Source: Candidatus Dojkabacteria bacterium CG_4_10_14_0_2_um_filter_Dojkabacteria_WS6_41_15 (GTDB lineage: Bacteria > Patescibacteriota > Dojkabacteria > GCA-002793355). Taken from it: a stretch of 13,593 nucleotides of DNA. The notes beneath the pieces are model-generated. The model saw only the letters and a program-made list of their open reading frames with translations. It was not told where the DNA came from and did no database searches. Location of the stretch: assembly GCA_002793355.1 (NCBI GenBank), contig PFQB01000118.1, positions 1 through 13,593 of the forward strand, given 5' to 3'. Positions 8,833-13,478 of this stretch are shown here, piece by piece; the first letter of the stretch is position 1, and every line of letters starts with the position of its first letter. The position numbers were made by a program, and so were the translations under genes.

Positions 8833-9303
8833 ATGAGAGGAAAGAAAGTATCACTCGCAAAAAAAGTCCAACCAGATCCAAAGTATGGTTCTGCAACGAT
8901 TACCAAATTCATCAATTACATGATGCAAGATGGGCAAAAAGCTACATCTACTAAGATTGTCTACGAAGCATTAGAAGAGGCAGCAAAGGTTCTAAAAGTT
9001 GATGCAAAAGATATTGTCAACCAAGTTGTTGCCAATGTTATGCCAAAACTTGAAGTTCGCTCCCGCCGTATTGGTGGTGCAAACTATTCCGTTCCAGTAC
9101 CAGTACCAGAACATCGTGGAATTGCACTTGCGCTTAAATGGATTGCAGCAGTTGTCCGAGAAAAACAAGGAAAGCCAATTCACAAGTTTTTGGCCGAAGA
9201 GTTAATTGCTGCGTATAAGAACGAAGGCGCGGCCGTTAAGAAGCGAGAAATGATAGAAAAGATGGCAGAGGCTAATAAGGCGTTTGCACAATTTAAGTGG
9301 TAG
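8833..9303 (+). CDS. rpsG: 30S ribosomal protein S7
   Basis: S7, 156 aa, the usual length; it nucleates folding of the 16S rRNA 3' domain. Seen: the 'MPKLEVRSRRIGG' segment, the beta-hairpin 'YSVPVPV', and the C-terminal 'AVKKRE...MAEANKAFAQFKW' helix, all typical. The segment after the hairpin reads PEHRGIALALKW where E. coli has RPVRRNALAMRW. The start ATG follows rpsL by 15 nt, with only an AGAAAG-like purine run as ribosome-binding site. EF-G (fusA), the usual next str-operon gene, is not there; rplY follows. Confidence 0.97.
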   Translation: MRGKKVSLAKKVQPDPKYGSATITKFINYMMQDGQKATSTKIVYEALEEAAKVLKVDAKDIVNQVVANVMPKLEVRSRRIGGANYSVPVPVPEHRGIALALKWIAAVVREKQGKPIHKFLAEELIAAYKNEGAAVKKREMIEKMAEANKAFAQFKW

Positions 9304-9315
9304 AAAAATTTAAGC

Positions 9316-9391
9316 ATAAAGAATAAAGGTTAAAGTACAAAGGATAAAGCGTAAAGGAAAAATAACTAATAGCTAGTAGCTAATAACTAAT
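9316..9391 (+). repeat. Two 7-bp tandem repeat arrays between rpsG and rplY
   Basis: Array 1 (9316-9357) has six 7-nt units close to ATAAAGG (ataaaga, ataaagg, ttaaagt, acaaagg, ataaagc, gtaaagg), with a weaker unit before it. After six A/T bases, array 2 (9364-9391) has four units close to ARCTART (AACTAAT, AGCTAGT, AGCTAAT, AACTAAT). Three further bases reach the rplY ATG at 9395. No Shine-Dalgarno or clear promoter is visible between the second array and that ATG, so the arrays occupy the whole translation-initiation region. Confidence 0.8.
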
Positions 9392-9394
9392 AAT

Positions 9395-10060
9395 ATGATA
9401 GAACTAAAAGCACAAACAAGAACGGTAGTCGGCAAGAAAAACCGCGGACTATTGGTAAAAGAAATTGCACCAGGCTGTATTAGCCGTAGTGGTGCAGAAA
9501 CCATTTTGGTTCAAGCAAGTCAAACTTCGTTGATTCCGTTAATTCGTGCGACGGGCTCAGAGTTGATAAAGTTGACCGTAGATGAAAAAGAGTCCTACAC
9601 AACAGTTATCTCCGAATTATACATAAATCCCTTAAGCAATAAGGTTGAAGCCTTTTCCTTGACCGAATTGACACCAAAAAGCCATGTTACTGTTCGCGTT
9701 CCGATTGTGACCGAAGGAATTTCCCCAGCAGTTAAAAACAACCTTGGTGTTTTGATTACAAACTTGCCAGAACTTCGTATTACTGCAAATAGTGAAAATA
9801 TAATTGGTAAGATTGTTGTTGATATCTCTCAGATGGAAGATGTCGGAGCCCGTGTGTTGGTTTCTGAATTGCCAGGAATCGAAAAAATCAAATTGGCAAG
9901 CGAAAAAGACCGAACATTAACCGTTGTAACCGTCAGACCATTGCAGAAGGTAGAAGTCTTTGTTAAGACCGAAGTCGCTGCGGTAGAAGGCGAAGCCGAC
10001 TTAGCAGCAGTTCCAGTAGAAGGGGCGGAAGCAGCTCCAGCAGAAGAAGAGGAAAAGTAG
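9395..10060 (+). CDS. rplY: 50S ribosomal protein L25/general stress protein CTC
   Basis: L25 of the long two-domain CTC/TL5 type, 221 aa, which binds 5S rRNA in the large subunit. Seen: N-terminal domain (about 1-90) with 'MIELKAQTRTVVGKKNRGL' and the beta segment 'ELYINPLSNKVEAFSLTEL', matching the family's 'QRHPVTGEVLHVDF' region; a C-terminal beta domain (about 91-185) with 'VTVRVPIVTEG', 'NNLGVLI', 'IVVDISQMEDVG'; then an Ala/Glu-rich acidic tail. The usual 'PAVLYG' motif of the N-terminal domain is absent, replaced by a shorter divergent stretch, so 5S binding may differ. The ATG directly follows heptamer repeats and has no visible Shine-Dalgarno. Its stop faces the stop of the next, minus-strand gene 27 nt away, and I see no hairpin terminator between them. 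Confidence 0.88.
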   Translation: MIELKAQTRTVVGKKNRGLLVKEIAPGCISRSGAETILVQASQTSLIPLIRATGSELIKLTVDEKESYTTVISELYINPLSNKVEAFSLTELTPKSHVTVRVPIVTEGISPAVKNNLGVLITNLPELRITANSENIIGKIVVDISQMEDVGARVLVSELPGIEKIKLASEKDRTLTVVTVRPLQKVEVFVKTEVAAVEGEADLAAVPVEGAEAAPAEEEEK

Positions 10061-10087
10061 CACGAAAGCCGGAGGTTTAAGTCCAAA

Positions 10088-10984
10088 TTAAGCTGTTCTC
10101 AAGTTATCAAGCAATTCAGGGTGTAAACTCAGGTGAATTTTCGCTTTTGCCGTCCCTGCCAGAATTACTGCGCGTGGAATTGGCTTTCTCATATAATCTT
10201 TTGTCGCTATAAGTATCTGAAGGAATAGTCGTTCGGTTAGTTTTTCTGGGGACCTCTGTACTAATTGTTCAATTTTTGCAAAGAGCAGCTTGAATTGATG
10301 CTGTCTGAGAGTGATTGCCCCACTGATTGTTCGTGCATCTCCAGCAAGAATCGATTTAAGTATTATATTGGGCGCAACGCCTTTGGCGTTGGTAAGATCT
10401 TTGTGTGTGGTGGCGCTATCGACGAGTAATCTGGTGGCAAGATTTATCTGATGAATTGGTGAACATGGTTTGTCGTCAATACTCTCATCAAGAAGCGAAG
10501 CGAGATATTGTAAACCATTGGATTGAGCTGCCACAGTATCATAATCTTCAGATGAGCCGAATATGAAGGTGTCGGTCTCTTTCTGCATTGCTTCGCGCAT
10601 CTGGACTAGCCGTCTAATGCTTGTTTCCGAAAGGCGCTTAATGATCTTCTGGTCAAAACCTTTATTCAATAATTCCCTGCAGACACTTCTATGAACTGCA
10701 CCAATTGCGAAACCACTGCGTTCTGGATTCTCTTCTAAATTATCGATTACCTGAATCATGATCGAGCCGGCTACGAGGAGTTGGACAACTTTTTCACGTA
10801 CTCCTCCATCAACCTCGAGAGTACTGACCGCTTGCTCAAAAATCTGGGGAGCCATTTTTGCATTTCCGCGAGATTCTTTCCCCGACAATTTCAAGCAAAT
10901 AGTGCTAAAGCATTTTTCATACGATTCGGATGGTATCTTTAGAGGTTCAGATGATCTATATAGTAATGTATCGAATGGGCGCAT
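10088..10984 (-). CDS. Hypothetical protein, 298 aa, predicted all-helical
   Basis: I do not recognise this protein. It is 298 aa, with no signal peptide or membrane helix evident and a leucine/isoleucine-rich pattern suggesting stacked alpha helices, for example around 'VREKVVQLLVAGSIMIQVIDNL' (about 62-82) and near the C-terminus ('RLFLQILIATKDYM'). Charged residues are spread evenly, as in a soluble cytosolic protein. It is a plausible gene rather than a shadow because it has its own near-consensus promoter 8 nt before the ATG, ordinary protein composition and no other coding reading in the region. It stands alone on the minus strand, convergent with rplY and divergent from the Nudix gene. 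No function is assigned. Confidence 0.75.
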   Translation of the reverse strand: MRPFDTLLYRSSEPLKIPSESYEKCFSTICLKLSGKESRGNAKMAPQIFEQAVSTLEVDGGVREKVVQLLVAGSIMIQVIDNLEENPERSGFAIGAVHRSVCRELLNKGFDQKIIKRLSETSIRRLVQMREAMQKETDTFIFGSSEDYDTVAAQSNGLQYLASLLDESIDDKPCSPIHQINLATRLLVDSATTHKDLTNAKGVAPNIILKSILAGDARTISGAITLRQHQFKLLFAKIEQLVQRSPEKLTERLFLQILIATKDYMRKPIPRAVILAGTAKAKIHLSLHPELLDNLRTA

Positions 10985-10992
10985 AATGCAGT

Positions 10993-11022
10993 ATTATACC
11001 CTAGTTATGCACTTTCTGTAAA
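10993..11022 (-). promoter_or_regulatory. Promoter of the 298-aa gene (predicted leaderless start)
   Basis: On the minus strand, TTTACA (11022-11017), an 18-nt spacer and a perfect TATAAT (10998-10993) lie 8 nt before the ATG at 10984. The expected transcription start is about 10986, so the message should be leaderless or carry 1-2 extra nt. Confidence 0.65.
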
Positions 11023-11077
11023 TATTCAACAAGTAAGCAGCTACCGAGGGACTCCTCTCTTGTTTTCGGTGTTATCG

Positions 11078-11105
11078 TTTACGTATACTTGGCTACTAAT
11101 ATAAA
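11078..11105 (+). promoter_or_regulatory. Promoter of the winged-helix/Nudix gene
   Basis: TTTACG (11078-11083), a 16-nt spacer and TATAAA (11100-11105) lie 9 nt before the ATG at 11115. The predicted start near 11112 leaves almost no leader. It diverges from the promoter at 10993-11022. Between them an ACCGA...TCGGT arm pair encloses a GAGG-GACT-CCTC hairpin (about 11042-11070), which could be an operator but is weak evidence. Confidence 0.5.
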
Positions 11106-11114
11106 GAAAGCAAT

Positions 11115-11822
11115 ATGGTAGAAAGCGAAATTCAACGAGGGATATTATCGAAATGCTCTTTTTTTAAGGATGGAGCAAAGTACTCGGACATTAGGAATGG
11201 GGAGATAGAGAATGATTTATACAACTACCATTTACAGAAGCTGGTTAAGGACAAATTTTTAGAGAAAAAACGGAATCTATATACTATTACGGCAAAAGGG
11301 AAATCGTTTGTCACTAATGTAGATGAACGAGATCTAAAAGTGCCTCCGTCGTACAAGGTCAGCGTATACCTTTGTCCGGTGTTAAACGGTAAGATACTCC
11401 TGACTAGAAGGCTTAAGCACCCACAATATGGCTACGTAGGAATGATTGCTGAAAAGAAGAAGTTTGGAGAAGAACTAGTAGAAACCGCAAAAAGGGGTTT
11501 CTTTGAAGAAACAGGCTTGCATTCAAGTGAGTTTAAATTGATTGGGAATCTTCATCAGGTTCGTAAGGACAAAAATAAGAATCCGATAGAGGATGGTGTA
11601 TTCTATGTTTTCTATACTGATTGCTTCGAAGGGGAGTTAATTGAAAAATCTTTGGAAGGAGAATATTTCTGGGTTGATATGAATAAAGTTCCTGCACTAG
11701 AAAAGATGTTCAAGCCGAGCCTTGAGGTTGTAGTTTCTGAAATTCAGAACAGGGAAGCTGGAGAAAAGTCTTGGTCAGACCAATTTATATACGAATTTCT
11801 GCCAGAACCTGAAGAGTATTAA
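11115..11822 (+). CDS. Winged-helix DNA-binding/Nudix fusion protein
   Basis: 235 aa with two domains. Residues 1-75 look like a winged helix: 'DLYNYHLQKLVKDKFLEKK' (recognition-helix region), then a wing 'NLYTITAKGKSFV'. Residues 80-230 are a Nudix fold: 'VYLCPVLNGKILLTRR', 'GYVGM', the Nudix box, and 'EGEYFWVDMNKVP'. Nudix enzymes hydrolyse nucleoside diphosphates linked to another moiety, and some have become ligand sensors in regulators. The box, expected GX5EX7REUXEEXGU, reads Glu113 for the first Gly and Arg127-Gly128 for Arg-Glu, while Glu119, Glu131, Glu132 and Gly134 remain. MutT Glu53, at the Gly128 position, is the proposed catalytic base, so activity is doubtful. The domain order is the reverse of NrtR (Nudix first). 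A regulator responding to a nucleotide ligand is plausible but inferred. The ATG at 11115 sits just after its promoter. Confidence 0.85.
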   Translation: MVESEIQRGILSKCSFFKDGAKYSDIRNGEIENDLYNYHLQKLVKDKFLEKKRNLYTITAKGKSFVTNVDERDLKVPPSYKVSVYLCPVLNGKILLTRRLKHPQYGYVGMIAEKKKFGEELVETAKRGFFEETGLHSSEFKLIGNLHQVRKDKNKNPIEDGVFYVFYTDCFEGELIEKSLEGEYFWVDMNKVPALEKMFKPSLEVVVSEIQNREAGEKSWSDQFIYEFLPEPEEY

Positions 11823-11891
11823 AAATAAAGAAGGTAAAGGGCATTGTCCGAGGGGTAACACGCCACTGTGCTATAGATTGGAGGCATATAT

Positions 11892-11922
11892 TTGTCTCAA
11901 ATCGCGTAATATGTTGTATAAT
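11892..11922 (+). promoter_or_regulatory. Promoter of tRNA-Ala
   Basis: A perfect TATAAT (11917-11922) lies 11 nt before the first tRNA base. The best -35 candidate is TTGTCT (11892-11897) with a long 19-nt spacer, so the -35 is uncertain. Confidence 0.55.
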
Positions 11923-11933
11923 TCATTTGTTAC

Positions 11934-12007
11934 GGGCCTGTAGCTCAGTTTGGTAGAGCACTTCATTCGCATTGAAGGGGTCAGGGGTTCGACTCCCCTC
12001 AGGTCCA
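11934..12007 (+). tRNA. tRNA-Ala(CGC)
   Basis: A complete 74-nt cloverleaf: acceptor GGGCCTG/CAGGTCC, D stem GCTC/GAGC with GG in the loop, anticodon stem CTTCA/TGAAG around TTCGCAT (anticodon CGC at 11968-11970), 5-nt variable loop, T arm AGGGG-TTCGACT-CCCCT, discriminator A at 12007. The third acceptor pair is G3:U70, the classic alanine identity element, which confirms alanine. The 3' CCA is not encoded, so a CCA-adding enzyme is needed. CGC reads only GCG codons, which a UGC isoacceptor can usually also read. The end of this gene recurs three times downstream. Confidence 0.97.
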
Positions 12008-12010
12008 AAA

Positions 12011-12577
12011 CTACTTCCGTATTAGGTGATACGAAATGTGTAACTGCGGAAATCCCAAATTATGGTCATGAAATATATGCGTGTCGGAGACAGTTAAGTT
12101 TTTTGCATTAAATAGCTGTTTCCATTCATAATCTGTTTTATAGGAGTTCCAAAAAGCATCGAATCGTAAATTTCCAATAGTATCAGTAACAATTGTGTAA
12201 AATCTTTCAAATTTTGTGACATAAGACGTTTCAATGACAATCAACTCTTTTGCCACACGTAAACCCTCATTCAGTATAAGCTCTGGGTCCGGTGTGTGGT
12301 GCATAACCATCAACAAGAGCGCTTTATCAAAGGAATTGTTGGCAAATGGAATATTTTTGCCGTCATAAATAGTTGTTTCAATTAATCTAGGACCGTGAAA
12401 GTCTACTACATCTAATGGCGTAACGTTATAGTCGTTTTGTTTTAGAACAAATGAAACATCTCCACTTCCAGAACCGATATCTAGAAGTTTTTCGTTTTTG
12501 TTAATATACGGTTTTATTCGATTAAATACTGTGTTTGATCTGCTTCTCACAGCTTTCTGAATGAGTGTTTTGAACAT
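12011..12577 (-). CDS. Class I SAM-dependent methyltransferase
   Basis: 188 aa, a compact Methyltransf_11-like enzyme that would transfer a methyl group from S-adenosylmethionine to an unknown small substrate. Seen: motif I LLDIGSGSGD (31-40) for SAM binding, an acidic residue at the end of strand 2 (Asp56 in 'TPLDVVD'), and 'FDKALLLMVMHHTPDPEL' (83-100), the strand 4 region with the typical His-His-x-x-Asp-Pro turn. There is no second domain, signal peptide or membrane helix. It has its own promoter 5 nt before the ATG and reads toward the tRNA. Its TAG stop occupies 12011-12013, three bases after the tRNA discriminator base, so the gene fills its unit almost completely. By eye the coding DNA is more A+T-rich than rpoBC (19 of 60 G+C in 12121-12180), consistent with acquisition. 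Confidence 0.9.
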   Translation of the reverse strand: MFKTLIQKAVRSRSNTVFNRIKPYINKNEKLLDIGSGSGDVSFVLKQNDYNVTPLDVVDFHGPRLIETTIYDGKNIPFANNSFDKALLLMVMHHTPDPELILNEGLRVAKELIVIETSYVTKFERFYTIVTDTIGNLRFDAFWNSYKTDYEWKQLFNAKNLTVSDTHIFHDHNLGFPQLHISYHLIRK

Positions 12578-12582
12578 TGTTA

Positions 12583-12611
12583 ATTGTATATTATTGGAAA
12601 TTTGATGTAAA
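12583..12611 (-). promoter_or_regulatory. Promoter of the methyltransferase gene
   Basis: On the minus strand, TTTACA (12611-12606), a 17-nt spacer and TACAAT (12588-12583) lie 5 nt before the ATG at 12577, which predicts a leaderless message. The promoter begins 16 nt from the 46-bp repeat and points away from it. Confidence 0.6.
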
Positions 12612-12627
12612 CAACCTATTTATCTCA

Positions 12628-12673
12628 CTTAAACTCTCCAAAAAGGTGTTCGACATCCATCCCCTCAGGTCCA
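12628..12673 (+). repeat. 46-bp direct repeat, copy 1 (R1), ending in the tRNA-Ala 3' end
   Basis: Identical over all 46 bases to 13181-13226. Its last 14 nt (TCCCCTCAGGTCCA) match the tRNA 3' end; with the following AAA the match to 11994-12010 is 17 nt. Upstream of a 5-nt interruption (ATCCA) it also holds GTTCGAC, the T-loop sequence of the tRNA. It separates the divergent promoters of the methyltransferase and cupin genes. Confidence 0.9.
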
Positions 12674-12687
12674 AAATGCATGCAATC

Positions 12688-12696
12688 TGTTATAAT
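12688..12696 (+). promoter_or_regulatory. Extended -10 promoter of the cupin gene
   Basis: TGTTATAAT (12688-12696) is a perfect extended -10 element and can work without a -35. The TATAAT begins 17 nt after the GGTCCA that ends R1 and lies 6 nt before the ATG at 12703, predicting a leaderless message. Confidence 0.65.
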
Positions 12697-12702
12697 TATC
12701 AT

Positions 12703-13131
12703 ATGAATGTGCAGAAAGTTATCAAAGAACTGAAGGAAAAATACCCCAATGGTAATATCATTGAAAACAAGAATAGCCAGGGGATTACGACAGAGATAAT
12801 ATGTGAAGTAATCACTTCGCAGAAAAATCCTGATGAAAGCAGAGCAATTGCCGTAATTGATAGTTCGGTAATTCATTATCATAAAGTGATTACTGAAACT
12901 TACAAAGTTCTGAAAGGGAATTTTACAGTTATCAAATATACCGCAGAGAAGAAGATTTTTGAAGAAATTGAACTCAATGCAGGGGATTTTGTTGTAATGA
13001 AACCAGGAGAGTTACACTCAAATATAGGTAAAGAAACCTGGGTAGAAGTTGTTTCAACCCCTGCATGGTTCATTGAAGATTTTATCAATCTAGACATTTT
13101 GCTAAAGAAATACACATCAAAAGATAAGTAA
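12703..13131 (+). CDS. Single-domain cupin protein
   Basis: 142 aa, a small beta-barrel cupin. Motif 1 is exact: His58-Tyr-His60, four residues, Glu65, six residues, Gly72, followed by 'NFTVIKY'. Motif 2 is Gly94-DFVVMK-Pro101-Gly-Glu-Leu-His105. His58, His60, Glu65 and His105 would bind a metal ion. Cupins of this size include sugar epimerases/isomerases, dioxygenases and metabolite sensors, and the sequence does not tell which. The frame stays open back to 12577, but ATG 12703 is preferred because the extended -10 box is 6 nt ahead of it and the cupin fold is complete from here; the longer version would run through the R1 repeat and its own promoter. It is alone in its unit, between R1 and R2. 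Confidence 0.85.
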   Translation: MNVQKVIKELKEKYPNGNIIENKNSQGITTEIICEVITSQKNPDESRAIAVIDSSVIHYHKVITETYKVLKGNFTVIKYTAEKKIFEEIELNAGDFVVMKPGELHSNIGKETWVEVVSTPAWFIEDFINLDILLKKYTSKDK

Positions 13132-13180
13132 CCTAGAATATTAGAGGCTAGTAAGACTGGTTTCAACTGAACTGATGGCC

Positions 13181-13226
13181 CTTAAACTCTCCAAAAAGGT
13201 GTTCGACATCCATCCCCTCAGGTCCA
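13181..13226 (+). repeat. 46-bp direct repeat, copy 2 (R2), ending in the tRNA-Ala 3' end
   Basis: A perfect copy of R1. Identity stops sharply on both sides (C versus A before, T versus A after). It starts 49 nt after the cupin stop codon. The 49 nt between (13132-13180) show no gene or clear terminator. Confidence 0.9.
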
Positions 13227-13333
13227 TTCTGTAATTCCTCTCCCTCCTTACTCGGAAGAAATGATTCTTTCTCGTTACAGTTGGGAACCAGAATTACAAA
13301 ACGGACAGCTAAAAGGGGGAAAAATTACAGAAT
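13226..13333. repeat. Inverted repeat with alternative pairing in the non-coding unit
   Basis: ATTCTGTAATT (13226-13236) and AATTACAGAAT (13323-13333) are perfect 11-bp inverted arms. GAATTACA (13291-13298) can also pair with 13230-13237 over 8 bp, so two exclusive structures are possible. Inside, GGAAGAA-ATGA-TTCTTTC (13254-13271) forms a 7-bp stem with one G-U pair. This is part of the 347 nt without a confident gene (13132-13478), which otherwise holds R2, a G+C-rich stretch and R3. Confidence 0.6.
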
Positions 13334-13350
13334 AAATCATGAAGAGAGGA

Positions 13351-13450
13351 GAACCGACGGTTCGCAGGCAAGTATCGCGCGAATGGAACATGAGTGCTGA
13401 TACGCGCACGTACTGGGAACGAAGTGAGCATGTGACTCCCCTCAGGTCCA
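13351..13450. other. G+C-rich structured stretch ending in the tRNA-like tail
   Basis: 57 of these 100 bases are G or C, far above the neighbouring A+T-rich DNA. It opens with a GAACCG-A-CGGTTC palindrome (13351-13363) and has a GTATC...GATAC arm pair further on. It ends exactly with the tRNA 3' terminus. A 52-codon frame (13339-13497) reads through it, but it has no ribosome-binding site and overlaps the next gene. It may be a structured RNA or the end of a different mobile unit. Confidence 0.45.
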
Positions 13451-13453
13451 AAA
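13434..13453 (+). repeat. Third copy of the tRNA-Ala 3' end (R3)
   Basis: Twenty bases identical to 11991-12010, from the T-loop GAC through the 3' acceptor strand, the discriminator A and three following A residues. Unlike R1 and R2 it lacks the 32-bp upstream extension and follows the tRNA sequence without the 5-nt interruption. Confidence 0.9.
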
Positions 13454-13467
13454 ACGCAGTACTGGTG

Positions 13468-13473
13468 TATAAT
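13468..13473 (+). promoter_or_regulatory. -10 box of the last partial gene
   Basis: TATAAT lies 5 nt before the ATG at 13479 and begins 17 nt after the GGTCCA that ends R3, the same spacing as at R1. GGTCCA itself is a poor -35 match. Confidence 0.55.
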
Positions 13474-13478
13474 TCCAT

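Noticed and set aside
11823..11860. GGGC-ATT-GTCC hairpin after the Nudix gene as a terminator
   Set aside because: It is a 4-bp stem with a G-U pair and no T-run.
12577..12702. N-terminal extension of the cupin gene to an ATG at 12577
   Set aside because: It would translate through the 46-bp repeat and through the gene's own extended -10 box, and it overlaps the methyltransferase start. The cupin fold is complete from 12703.
137..13131. TGA recoded to Gly or Trp
   Set aside because: No gene stops at TGA, but none of the long conserved genes contains an in-frame TGA either, so standard code with rare TGA fits.
13226..13333. Retron-type non-coding RNA, suggested by the end-to-end inverted arms
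   Set aside because: No reverse transcriptase is visible next to it; the following frame starts like a cupin-type protein, and other retron landmarks are not evident.
13261..13335. 24-codon plus-strand frame beginning ATGATTCTTTC
   Set aside because: It is very short, its start lies in a hairpin loop and its end in the inverted arm. No supporting signal was seen.
12628..13453. CRISPR array
   Set aside because: Spacing is hundreds of bases and irregular, genes lie between the copies, and the repeats match a tRNA end.
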